From Sphingomonas sp. Leaf22 (GTDB lineage: Bacteria > Pseudomonadota > Alphaproteobacteria > Sphingomonadales > Sphingomonadaceae), in contig NZ_LMKP01000001.1 of the NCBI RefSeq assembly GCF_001421715.1, forward strand, positions 138,358 to 202,357: a DNA stretch of 64,000 nt, written 5' to 3'. The translations under genes and the position numbers were made by a program. Shown here piece by piece: positions 35,720-44,243 of this stretch (positions are counted from its first letter, which is position 1; each line of letters begins with the position of its first letter). Below the pieces are notes generated by a model. That model saw only the letters and a program-made list of their open reading frames with translations. It made no database searches and was not told the DNA's origin.

Positions 35720-36778
35720 TCAAACCCGGACCGCGACCCTCCGCCGATCCCACAACCGGTTCACCCACCCCTGCGCCGGCCGCTCGACATAGCGATACAG
35801 CAGTTCCGACGACCCGATCACCGCGACCCCATACAGCGCCAGCACCCATGACGGCGCGGTCGCGGCATCGTCGACGAACACCAGCTTGAACACGAACCAC
35901 AGCAGGAAATGGCCGAGATAGGTCGCATAGCTGATCTCGCCCAGCCGATGGATCGGCCACCATTCGAGTGGATTGCCCCGCCGGTTCGACGTGATCGCCA
36001 ACGCCAGCAACAGACACGCCAGCGCTGGCGGAAACGCATAGGGCTCGGGCAACAGCTTCAGCCCCCATCCGAGCACCAGCAGCCCCGCCAGCAGCACCGC
36101 CATCCCCGCGACCCCGTCGCGCCGCTGCCACCGGACCCACAGCGCGCCGATCGCCGTTCCCGCCGCGAACTGGATCACGCACCGCGCCACCGCGAAGCGT
36201 CGCAGATCGGCACCCAGCCCATCCTGCCCGGCAAAAGGCAGCAGCCCGAACAGCAGCACTGCGACCACGGCCACCAGCGCCCAGCTCGGCACCCGCCGCC
36301 AGTCGATCGTCACCGCCAGCACCGGGAACAGCAGATACGCCGCCGATTCCGCCGAAATCGACCACGCCGGATCATTCCATGCCAGCGGCTCGACGAAACC
36401 CCAGCTTTGCAGCAGCACCACATGCAGCGGCAATTCGGAAAAGGGGAAGCGGTCGATATTGCGCCCACTAGCCGCCAGCACGATCGCGAGGGCGACTGCG
36501 CAGCCGAGCACGAACAGATGCAGCGGCCAGATGCGCGCCATCCGCTTCCACAGGAATCGTCCCGCCTCGCCGAACCCACGTTCGCGAAACCGCGATCCCC
36601 AGGACAGCCAGATCACGAAGCCCGACAGCAGGAAGAAGAAGTCGACCGCCAGATACCCCTTGGCGATCGCGGACTCGATCGCCGGGTGCAGCGCGCCCAT
36701 CGATCCGCGCAGGTGGAACAACACCACCCACCATGCGGCGATCCCGCGCGCGCCGGTCAGTGCCTTCAACTCGTTCAT
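35720..36778 (-). CDS. acyltransferase 3 family membrane protein (OafA/YrhL type)
   Basis: 352 residues from MNELKALTGARGIAAWWVVLFHLRG, where the His of VLFH is the conserved catalytic residue. About ten membrane helices follow with GYLAVDFFFLLSGFVIW and the PAWSISAESAAYLLFP region, ending RYVERPAQGW. Such proteins O-acetylate surface polysaccharides or lipids. The ATG overlaps the stop of the O-glycosylation ligase gene, so it probably modifies the same surface polymer. Confidence 0.9.
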   Translation of the reverse strand: MNELKALTGARGIAAWWVVLFHLRGSMGALHPAIESAIAKGYLAVDFFFLLSGFVIWLSWGSRFRERGFGEAGRFLWKRMARIWPLHLFVLGCAVALAIVLAASGRNIDRFPFSELPLHVVLLQSWGFVEPLAWNDPAWSISAESAAYLLFPVLAVTIDWRRVPSWALVAVVAVLLFGLLPFAGQDGLGADLRRFAVARCVIQFAAGTAIGALWVRWQRRDGVAGMAVLLAGLLVLGWGLKLLPEPYAFPPALACLLLALAITSNRRGNPLEWWPIHRLGEISYATYLGHFLLWFVFKLVFVDDAATAPSWVLALYGVAVIGSSELLYRYVERPAQGWVNRLWDRRRVAVRV

Positions 36779-38130
36779 GCCGCCATCGTCCCCGCCTTGC
36801 GCCGCTGGAGCGGCCGCCAGGCCGCCTCGGTCCGTTTGCGCGCCAGATAGGTGTCGAGGCCGATCTGCGCGCCGATCAGCATGAAGACGAAGGGTTGAAA
36901 AGCGATGGCGATGAAGTTCGCCCCGAACAGGTAGACGATGTGCCCGTTCTGCAGCGCGGCGGCGAGCGGCACCACCCACGCCTCGTCCTCGCCGGCCTTC
37001 GCATAGCGTCGCCGCAGCACTTCCATGCGGAACAGCCCGCCCAGATTGATCGCCAGCCACAGCATCAGCCCCGGCCAGCCCTGTTCGCCCAGCATCTCGA
37101 AATAGGCGGAGTGATAGGCGCGCGCCTTGTCGACCTCCAGACTGCGCTCGACCGTGCGGTTGCCGGTGTCGCCGACCACCGCGACCTTTTCATAGCGGAT
37201 ACGGTTCTGCAGGAACGCGTTGAACCCGCCGCCGAACGGGTTCTGCTTCACATAGTCCAGCGTCCAGGCCCACACCGCCAGCCGCGTCGATGCCGATGCG
37301 TCGGCCTGATAGGTGCCGATCGTCTCCATCCGCTGGGTAAAGGCGGACGGGAGGAACGGCAGCGCCAGCAGTCCCGCCGCACCCGCCACCGCCAGATAGG
37401 TCAGCCGCCGCTTCACGTCGCGCAGGCTCAGCACGCCCAGCAGCACGATGCACAGCAACCCGGTCCGCGTCGACGTGCCGACCGGAATCAGCAGGCAGGA
37501 AAAGGCCAGCGCATAGCAGAAGGTCCGGACCCGCCAGTCGGGCGCGAACACCGTGCCGAACCGGGTGAACCACAGGATTAGCGGGATGATCGCGATCGCG
37601 ACGGTCGAGATCGTCGACCCTTCGTACAGGCCGGCATTGTTCGACACCATCAGGTTCAGCTCGCCATAGCCGCCGCCCGATCCCAGCGTCTTGATCCCGC
37701 CGACGATGATGATCGACGCCGCCGACAGCACCATGAACAGTAGCAGCGATTCGATTCGCAATTTCGTCCGCAGCGTGAGCGGCAGGAAGATCGCGAACGC
37801 CAGCGCCTTCCACACCCATTCCCATTTATACTGCGCGTCGACCGGAAAATCGGCGGTCTTCGTGGTCCACAGGCAATAAAAGAGCAGCGCCAGCATCAGC
37901 AATTGTCGCGGCGCGATACGCGTATCGCGCTTGTCGTCGACCGCGATCCACGCGACCACCGACATGCCGGCGGCGATCAGCGAAATCGGCACCGAGTTGA
38001 GCAGGATATAGGTCAGCCGCTGCGGCGCGACGATGTCGATATAGACATAGGTGAGCACGAACACGAACGGCCGCCGCAACCCGGCAGCGAACAACGCGCA
38101 CAGGAACGCGACGAAGACGAGATCACGCAC
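36775..38130 (-). CDS. O-glycosylation ligase, exosortase A system-associated type
   Basis: 451 residues from a GTG at 38130 that overlaps the preceding 46-aa gene by 8 nt. Around ten membrane helices, with MRDLVFVAFLCALFAAGLRRPFVFVLTYVYIDIVAPQRLTY at the start and the large-loop features GTSTRTGLLCI and HSAYFEMLGEQGWPGLMLWL. It looks like the Wzy/WaaL-type ligases linked to exosortase A and PEP-CTERM loci. It would transfer or polymerise a glycan in the periplasm. No exosortase gene is in the window. Confidence 0.85.
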   Translation of the reverse strand: MRDLVFVAFLCALFAAGLRRPFVFVLTYVYIDIVAPQRLTYILLNSVPISLIAAGMSVVAWIAVDDKRDTRIAPRQLLMLALLFYCLWTTKTADFPVDAQYKWEWVWKALAFAIFLPLTLRTKLRIESLLLFMVLSAASIIIVGGIKTLGSGGGYGELNLMVSNNAGLYEGSTISTVAIAIIPLILWFTRFGTVFAPDWRVRTFCYALAFSCLLIPVGTSTRTGLLCIVLLGVLSLRDVKRRLTYLAVAGAAGLLALPFLPSAFTQRMETIGTYQADASASTRLAVWAWTLDYVKQNPFGGGFNAFLQNRIRYEKVAVVGDTGNRTVERSLEVDKARAYHSAYFEMLGEQGWPGLMLWLAINLGGLFRMEVLRRRYAKAGEDEAWVVPLAAALQNGHIVYLFGANFIAIAFQPFVFMLIGAQIGLDTYLARKRTEAAWRPLQRRKAGTMAA

Positions 38131-38263
38131 CCGGGCGTTTGCCCCGCTTCACGCGCACCCTGGCCGGCTCGCCCTCGCGATCCAGATCATCGCGCCGCAG
38201 CAGGTGCCATACCGCGAGCAGCATCAGGAAATGGGTAAGGCCCAGCGAGAAATTGTCGATCAT
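38123..38263 (-). CDS. 46-aa membrane-anchored protein, unrecognised
   Basis: A short frame with AAGGGG 7 nt before its ATG, product starting MIDNFSLGLTHFLMLLAVWHLLRRDD and ending with a basic tail (RVRVKRGKRPGA). One membrane helix is likely (residues 7-22). It overlaps the ligase start by 8 nt, so the two are coupled. No family known; it may be a small accessory of the ligase. Confidence 0.6.
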   Translation of the reverse strand: MIDNFSLGLTHFLMLLAVWHLLRRDDLDREGEPARVRVKRGKRPGA

Positions 38264-38383
38264 CAGCCGGCCCCTTCGCGTCGACCGCCGGTATCGCACG
38301 GGCGGGTTGACGCGACGTTAAGCGCGATGGGAAGCGGGGGCCAGCAGCATGACGTGGTGAGGTCGGCGGGAACGGCGCAGTGG

Positions 38384-38746
38384 TCAGCCCGCGGCCCGGA
38401 TCGCATCGACGACCATCGCCGCCGCCACACCCAGCGCGGCGATGGCGGCGACCAATACGGCACCCGCCAGCATATCCTTGATCACGCCGATCTCGGGGTG
38501 CCGCGCGGGATGCAACAGGTCGATCACGCCTTCCAGTGCCGAATTGACCAGTTCCAGTGCCAGCACGATCGCGATCGTCACGCCGACCAGCGCCCACCAG
38601 ACCGGGGACGGTCGCAGAACGATCAGCGCAACCAACGCTCCGGCGGCGAAACCCAGATGGCTGCGAAAGCTTGCCTCGCGACGCAGCGCCGTCCGTAGTC
38701 CCGCAACCGCGAAGCCCAGCCGTTCGCGGAGCGGCCGCCCCTTCAT
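38384..38746 (-). CDS. dgkA: diacylglycerol kinase
   Basis: 120 residues. The three-helix membrane kinase pattern is complete: FRSHLGFAAGALVA, then ALELVNSALEGVIDLLHPARHPEIGVIKDMLAGAVLVA. It phosphorylates diacylglycerol or undecaprenol to recycle membrane lipids. It is coupled (ATGA) to the Kef-type antiporter gene upstream. The last gene of that operon. Confidence 0.93.
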   Translation of the reverse strand: MKGRPLRERLGFAVAGLRTALRREASFRSHLGFAAGALVALIVLRPSPVWWALVGVTIAIVLALELVNSALEGVIDLLHPARHPEIGVIKDMLAGAVLVAAIAALGVAAAMVVDAIRAAG

Positions 38747-40527
38747 CCCGCGTCGTCGGCGACGGTACCTGCCGCGGCGCTGACCCGCGCATGGGTGAAG
38801 ATCATCTCGCGGCCCTGGCGAATGTCGCCGGTTTCGGACTGCTGCAGCAACCGTTTCGCATCGGTCTTGCGGTACAGATCCTCAGTCCGGTCGATCTCGC
38901 CATCGTCGACGCCGACCGAGACCATCGCCGCGCGCGCCATCGTCACCGCCGAATCGAGCACCTCGCGGAACACACCCTCGATCGGCGCACCCGCCAGCTT
39001 CATGACCGCGCGCCGGTCAAACGCCCGCACGAAGATGCCGGGCGTCGGAAACGCCTGATGGATCGCCGCGACCGATTCACCGTCCAGCGGATCGCCATCG
39101 ACGCAGAACAGCAGCAGTTCGGCATCCTGTGCCCCCGCCAGCCGCAACAGGTCGATGCGGGTGCCGTCGCCATAATAGACCTTCATGCCGAAACTGCCGG
39201 CGATCTCGATCATCTCGACGTCGCGGTCGATCACGGTGACGCTGATTCCCTGCGCCAACAGCATCTGCGCGACGGTCTGCCCGAACCGGCCATAACCGAC
39301 CACGACCGCGCTCGCCCCGTCATGGCGCGGCCCTTCGGGCGTACCGCCCTCACGCTTTTCCGGGTCGGCGCGGAACCGGCGCGTCGCCATCATCAGGAAC
39401 GGCGTGGTCGCCATCGACAGGGTGACGATCGCGCCGAAGACGCTCGCCGCTTCCGGCGCGATCAGCAGCGCGTTCTGCGCCTGCGCGAACAGCACGAAAC
39501 CGAATTCGCCGCCCTGGCTCAGCAATAGGCCGAGCGCCAGCGCCCCGCGCCATGGCATCCCGAACAATCGCCCGATGCCGAAGATCACCAGCCCCTTGGT
39601 CGCGATCAGCGCGATCGCCATGCCGACCACGAACACCGGCCGCTCGACGATCGCACCCAGATCGAGCATCATGCCCACCGCCAGGAAGAACAGACCGAGC
39701 AGGATCGAACGGAACGGCTCGACATCGGCCTCCAGCTCGTGGCGATACGGGCTGTCGGCCAGCATCACGCCGGCGATGAACGCGCCGAGCGCGGTCGACA
39801 GCCCCAGCGCCTGCATCACTGCCGCGCTGGCAATCACGGTGAACAGTCCGGCGAACACGAACATCTCGCGCTCGCCCATATTGCCGATCAGCCGGAACAT
39901 CGGCCTGAGCAGGAACCGCCCGGCAAGAATCAGCCCTGCGACCGCGCCGATCGTCCACAGCGCCAATTGCCACCCCGGCGGCCCAGCGGCATCGGCCGGG
40001 TTACGCGACAGCGCGGCGACGATGGTGATCAGCGGCACGATCGACAGGTCCTGGAACAACAGGATCGCGAACGCCCGCTCGCCGAACGGCGTCTTCATCC
40101 GCCCCGCCGATTGCAGCATCGGCAGCACCTGCGCCGTCGACGACAGCGCCGGCGGCAGGCCGAGCGCCAGTGCCGCCGCCCAGCTGAAATGCGTCGCCAG
40201 CCACACGACGCCGGTGATCGCGACGCCGCACAGCACGACCTGCATCAGCCCCAGCCCGAAGATATCGCGCTTCATCTGCCACAGCCGCGACGGGCTGAGT
40301 TCCAGCCCGACGAGGAACAGCAGAAGCGTGATGCCGAGTTCGGCGATGGCCAGCTTGGATTCGGCGTTGCCGACCAGCCCCAGCACCTGCGGCCCGACCA
40401 CCGATCCGGCGACCAGATAGCCGAGCGTCGCACCCAGTCCCAGTTTACGGAAGATCAGGACGAAGATCAGCGCCGCGCCCAGCAGCGGCGCGAAATCCCG
40501 TAACAGCGATGCGGTGCCGTGCTCCAT
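38743..40527 (-). CDS. CPA2-family cation:proton antiporter with TrkA-N domain (KefB/KefC-like)
   Basis: 594 residues from MEHGTASLLRDFAPLL. Twelve or so membrane helices carry ELGITLLLFLVGLELSPSRLW and the ion-site region GLPPALSSTAQVLPML and FGERAFAILLFQDLSIVPL, and then LLLSQGGEFGFVLF. The C-terminal Rossmann domain begins SAVVVGYGRFGQTVAQML. It likely exports potassium in exchange for protons under nucleotide or glutathione-adduct control. Its ATG shares a base with the stop of the IscU-like gene (TGATG). Confidence 0.92.
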   Translation of the reverse strand: MEHGTASLLRDFAPLLGAALIFVLIFRKLGLGATLGYLVAGSVVGPQVLGLVGNAESKLAIAELGITLLLFLVGLELSPSRLWQMKRDIFGLGLMQVVLCGVAITGVVWLATHFSWAAALALGLPPALSSTAQVLPMLQSAGRMKTPFGERAFAILLFQDLSIVPLITIVAALSRNPADAAGPPGWQLALWTIGAVAGLILAGRFLLRPMFRLIGNMGEREMFVFAGLFTVIASAAVMQALGLSTALGAFIAGVMLADSPYRHELEADVEPFRSILLGLFFLAVGMMLDLGAIVERPVFVVGMAIALIATKGLVIFGIGRLFGMPWRGALALGLLLSQGGEFGFVLFAQAQNALLIAPEAASVFGAIVTLSMATTPFLMMATRRFRADPEKREGGTPEGPRHDGASAVVVGYGRFGQTVAQMLLAQGISVTVIDRDVEMIEIAGSFGMKVYYGDGTRIDLLRLAGAQDAELLLFCVDGDPLDGESVAAIHQAFPTPGIFVRAFDRRAVMKLAGAPIEGVFREVLDSAVTMARAAMVSVGVDDGEIDRTEDLYRKTDAKRLLQQSETGDIRQGREMIFTHARVSAAAGTVADDAG

Positions 40528-40961
40528 CAGGCCGCAGCCCGCCGGCCGGCAATCGCCGCCGCCTCCGCCGCCGCCTCGAACGCGAGCCGGATCGAGGCAT
40601 GGCGCGCGCTGTGCGGCCGCGCCGGTTCGAACAGCGTCAACCCCGGCCATTCGGGCGCATCGCCTTCCCTTGCCAGCCACGTGGCCAGCGCGTCGCGAGC
40701 GGCGGCCAGTTCCGCCGCATTCCGCCCGACGATCTCGCGCGCCAGCAACGCCGACGACGCCTGCCCCAGTGCGCACGCACGCACCAGCATTCCGACCGCC
40801 GCGACGCGACCGTCCTCGTCCAGCGCGACATCCACCGTCACCCGGCTGCCGCAGATCGGTGATCGTTTCTCGACGCTGGCATGGGGGTTGGGCAGGCGGA
40901 CGGCCTGCGCGGTCTCGGCGGCGAGGCGGAGGATTTCGGTGTTGTACAGATTGGCGGTCAC
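40527..40961 (-). CDS. IscU/NifU-like iron-sulfur scaffold protein with one Cys missing
   Basis: 144 residues. The first two conserved Cys are present, Cys37 in SPICGSRV and Cys63 in VRACALGQASSALL. The third, normally in the C-terminal R-x-x-C, is replaced: the region reads RPHSARHASIRLAF. Two-Cys forms like this are seen in alphaproteobacteria and lack an obvious isc operon. Whether it still holds a cluster is uncertain. It begins a TGATG-coupled operon with the Kef antiporter and dgkA. Confidence 0.8.
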   Translation of the reverse strand: MTANLYNTEILRLAAETAQAVRLPNPHASVEKRSPICGSRVTVDVALDEDGRVAAVGMLVRACALGQASSALLAREIVGRNAAELAAARDALATWLAREGDAPEWPGLTLFEPARPHSARHASIRLAFEAAAEAAAIAGRRAAA

Positions 40962-41010
40962 GCGACCGGATGTAGGGCGCGATCGTGACGCTGGCGAGTC
41001 GGTCGCGCGA

Positions 41011-41532
41011 TTATTCGCCGAACACCGGCTCGCCCCGGCGGCGTCGATCGATGAAATCGACCACGCTGGTGCTGGTGGCGTTGAGCAGCGGATAGGTCCG
41101 CGCGTCCTTGATCCACACCGGTCGCCGCGTCGGCCCGCCGCCGATGAAGTCCGCCGCCAGCAACAGCAATAGAAAGGCGAGACTGGTCAGGATCAGGCCC
41201 TTCAATGCACCAAAGCCGAACCCCAAAGCCCGGTCGACCGGGCCCAGCACCGACGCCCGCGTCCGCGCGCCGATCGCATTGGCGACCAGCCGCCCGGCAA
41301 AATAGCCGATCCCCGCGATCAGTGCGAAGGCCAGCGTCGCGGCCCCCCCGGCGGTGCCGGTCGGCCCGACCAGCGCAGCGGCAACCGGCGTATGGAACAG
41401 CTTGAGCGCCAGCACGACCAGCACCCATGCGCCGAGTGACAAAATCTCGGTCACGAACCCGCGCAGGAAGCCGAGCACTGCCGCACCGCCAACGGTGAGC
41501 AGAACGGCGATATCGAGCGAGGTCAGACCCAT
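41011..41532 (-). CDS. CvpA family membrane protein
   Basis: 173 residues from MGLTSLDIAVLLTVGGAAVLGFLRGFVTEILSLGAWVLVVL, the typical CvpA start, with four membrane helices and DRALGFGFGALKGLIL. The C-terminal tail is periplasmic or cytosolic and ends RRGEPVFGE. CvpA was named for colicin V production in E. coli; its general role is membrane or envelope homeostasis. It stands alone between the IscU operon and a repeat region. Confidence 0.9.
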   Translation of the reverse strand: MGLTSLDIAVLLTVGGAAVLGFLRGFVTEILSLGAWVLVVLALKLFHTPVAAALVGPTGTAGGAATLAFALIAGIGYFAGRLVANAIGARTRASVLGPVDRALGFGFGALKGLILTSLAFLLLLLAADFIGGGPTRRPVWIKDARTYPLLNATSTSVVDFIDRRRRGEPVFGE

Positions 41533-41917
41533 GGCCGGGCTATGCCGGGCGGGGCGGGGATTGTCGAGCGCTCCCGATCCTGTCCGGTCGGCGGGGCTGC
41601 GACGAACGTCCCGCGCGGGGGCCTTCTTCCGTACCCCGGCGGAGGCCGGGGGCCAGGTTGGAAACATCGGCGATCTGTCGGAAAGCCTTCCCAACCGGCT
41701 TCCGGTTCCGGCGAAACCTTGGGACCGATCGACATTCAGCGATACCCATGTAACTTCGTCATTCCCGCGCAGGCGGGAATCCATAAACGCTGACGGTTCG
41801 GCTCGATCCGCGACGCCGCGTATATGGGCTCCCGCCTGCGCGGGAGTGACGAAAAGGGGGTAAAACGCCATTCCTGCGCCCATCAAACTGAATTTCGCTC
41901 CCGCTTAGCGAAAGCGC
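41533..41917. repeat. gene-free region with REP-like repeats
   Basis: 385 nt without a believable gene. It holds three copies of the palindromic family: TACCCCGGCGGAGGCCGGGG at about 41632, CATTCCCGCGCAGGCGGGAA at about 41759, and an inverted CTCCCGCCTGCGCGGGAGTG at about 41826. The last two face each other and could form a long stem. Confidence 0.75.
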
Positions 41918-42385
41918 CTATTCCGTAACCACCGGTATCCCCGGCAACGCCTTCGACGTCCGGACGGTCGGCGACGTCTTCACGCTCGCGACGTTCGGCG
42001 CGGTGATCAGCTGCGTCGTCAGCATCGACTGGAAGCTTTCCAGATCGGCAGCGACGATCTTCAGGATGAAATCGATCTCGCCGTTGAGCATATGGCATTC
42101 CCGGACTTCGGGGATCGTCGCGATGTGCGCCTCGAACGCCGCCAGATCGCTGCCCGCCTGGCTTTTCAGGCTGACCAGCGCGAACACGGTGATCGTGAAA
42201 CCAAGCAGTCGCGGGTCGAGCGCGGCGTGATATCCCTTGATCGCGCCAGCCTCCTCCAAGGCCCGCACACGGCGCAAACAGGGGGGCGCGGTCAGCCCGA
42301 CGCGCTCGGCCAGTTCGACGTTCGTCATTCGACCGTCCTCCTGCAACAGCGACAGGATCTGCCGGTCGATACGATCGAAAGCCAT
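41918..42385 (-). CDS. Lrp/AsnC family transcriptional regulator
   Basis: 155 residues. The N-terminal helix-turn-helix (DRIDRQILSLLQEDGRMTNVELAERVGLTAPPCLRRVRALEEAGAIKGY) and the C-terminal RAM effector domain (VFALVSLKSQ, ECHMLNGEIDFILKIVAADLESFQSML) are complete. It would sense an amino acid. The neighbouring gap of 178 nt to the divergent kinase gene is relatively AT-rich, as expected for Lrp targets. Confidence 0.93.
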   Translation of the reverse strand: MAFDRIDRQILSLLQEDGRMTNVELAERVGLTAPPCLRRVRALEEAGAIKGYHAALDPRLLGFTITVFALVSLKSQAGSDLAAFEAHIATIPEVRECHMLNGEIDFILKIVAADLESFQSMLTTQLITAPNVASVKTSPTVRTSKALPGIPVVTE

Positions 42386-42563
42386 ATAGTGCGGTCCGTG
42401 GGTTTGTTCGAATGAAAGCGCAACCTACAGCATCACAAAATTGCGCGGAAGCGTAATTGTCCCACATTGCGACGTACCGAAATTGAGCGGTTCCGGAATG
42501 CGCTTCTCCTCGTTAAGGGTTCCTTAGCGCTGCGGCTTCGCGCGGCACGTTCATGGGTGGCTG

Positions 42564-44243
42564 GTGCACTTCGACGACACTCTCGAAACGGTTCTCGCTG
42601 CCGATTTGTCGGGTGAGGGCGCGCGCGCGTCGGTGTGGCGGCAACTGGTCGACCTGATCGGCCGGGGACGGGTATCCGCCGACCCCCGCGCCATCGCCCT
42701 GCTCCATGATCTGCGCGACCATGTGCCGCGCAGCGTACGCGTGGCCAGTGCCCGCGACCTCGAATATGCCCGTCCGCCGGTCGAACTGGTCGAATTGCTG
42801 GCGACCGACGTGATCGAAGCCGCCCTGCCGGTACTACGCGGGGCGACGCTGTCGGTCGATCGGTGGCAGGCGCTGTTGCCGCGCCTGTCGCCGCCCGCGC
42901 GCGGCGTGGTGCGCAACCGCCGCGACATCGACCCTGCGGTCCACCGCGCGCTCGACAGTTTCGGATCGGTCGATCTGGTGCTGGCCGACGGGCGCCCGGC
43001 CGAACCGGTCGCGCCGCCCCCGGTCGCCGCGCCGACGCTCGCCGTCGTCCCGACCCTTGCCGCCGTTCCGGCGAGTGCGCCGGCGATCGATCCGGAACCG
43101 CTGTTTCTCGATCCGGCGACCGAACCCGATCCCGCCGGCCCGTTCCGCATCGCCGACGTCATGGCGCGGATCGAGGCGTTCGAACGCATCCATGACGGCG
43201 CGCCGCCGCCCCCGCCGCAAATCGCGCCACAGGACAGCTTCCGCTTCGAAGCCGACGCCGCCGGTCAGATCCGCTGGGTCGACGGGGTCAGCCGTGCGCC
43301 GCTGATCGGCATGTCGCTCGATTTCTGCGCGACGCCCGGCCATGCCCGGTTCGACGCGATCGCCGCCGGCGCGCTGCGCAAGCGCGCGCCGTTCCGCGAT
43401 GCCCGGCTGACCATCGGCGGCGACAGCGATGCGACCGGCGAATGGTTCGTGTCGGGCGTGCCCGCGTTCGACCATGCGACCGGCCGCTTCATCGGTTATC
43501 GCGGGACCGCGCGGCGGCCCTATCACGGCGAACGCGCCGAACCGTCGCTTAACCGCGAGGCCGGCATCGCCCAGCTGCGCCAGCTGGTCCACGAACTGCG
43601 CACCCCGGCGGGCGCAATCGCGGGCTTTGCCGAGATGATCCAGCAGGAATTGTTGGGGCCGGTGCTGCCCGTCTATCGCGACCGTGCCGGTGCGATCCTC
43701 AACCATTCGCGCGATCTGGTCGCGGTGATCGACGATCTCGATCTTGCCGCGCGGATCGACGGCGATGCGCTCGATCTCCGCGACGATCGCGTCGCGCTCG
43801 GGCCGTTGTTCGACGTGATCGCCGCCGATCTCGTGTCGTTGTGCGAATTGCGCGGCACGCTGCTCGAGGTCGATCCGACCGACATCGCCGTCGCCGGCGA
43901 TCGCCGCGCCGTCGAACGCCTTCTCGCCCGGCTTCTCGCAACCCTCGTCTCGGCGGGCGGGCAGGATGAATCGATCCATGTCCGGGTCGGCCTCGAAGGC
44001 GACGGCTATGTGTCGATCGTGCTCGACCGGCCGCAGGCGCTCGACGCATGGCCCGGCAACAGCGTGTTCGACGTCGATGACGGCGAAGAGGATATGTCGC
44101 TGCTCGGCACCGGCTTCGCGCTGCGTCTCGCCCGCAACCTCGCGCGCGAGCTCGACGGGACGCTGGCGTTCGGTTCCGCGACGCTGACCCTGCGCCTGCC
44201 GGCCGCCCATGCGGTGGAGATCGAACGGGCGCAGCGCCGCTGA
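42564..44243 (+). CDS. histidine kinase-like protein with degenerate ATPase motifs
   Basis: 559 residues from a GTG; no better start is seen. The N-terminal part (about 1-135) is helical and resembles DUF2336-like repeats. A Pro/Ala-rich linker follows, then a PAS-like segment (about 225-315). The H-box is LVHELRTPAGAIAGFAEM (His343). The ATPase domain is eroded: the N-box Asn is missing (ERLLARLLATLVSAGG), the DxGxG of G1 is absent (VSIVLDRPQAL), and G2 reads LLGTGFALRLARNLA. It may be a pseudokinase or phosphotransfer scaffold. It is coupled by TGATG to a polysaccharide deacetylase gene. Confidence 0.8.
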   Translation: MHFDDTLETVLAADLSGEGARASVWRQLVDLIGRGRVSADPRAIALLHDLRDHVPRSVRVASARDLEYARPPVELVELLATDVIEAALPVLRGATLSVDRWQALLPRLSPPARGVVRNRRDIDPAVHRALDSFGSVDLVLADGRPAEPVAPPPVAAPTLAVVPTLAAVPASAPAIDPEPLFLDPATEPDPAGPFRIADVMARIEAFERIHDGAPPPPPQIAPQDSFRFEADAAGQIRWVDGVSRAPLIGMSLDFCATPGHARFDAIAAGALRKRAPFRDARLTIGGDSDATGEWFVSGVPAFDHATGRFIGYRGTARRPYHGERAEPSLNREAGIAQLRQLVHELRTPAGAIAGFAEMIQQELLGPVLPVYRDRAGAILNHSRDLVAVIDDLDLAARIDGDALDLRDDRVALGPLFDVIAADLVSLCELRGTLLEVDPTDIAVAGDRRAVERLLARLLATLVSAGGQDESIHVRVGLEGDGYVSIVLDRPQALDAWPGNSVFDVDDGEEDMSLLGTGFALRLARNLARELDGTLAFGSATLTLRLPAAHAVEIERAQRR

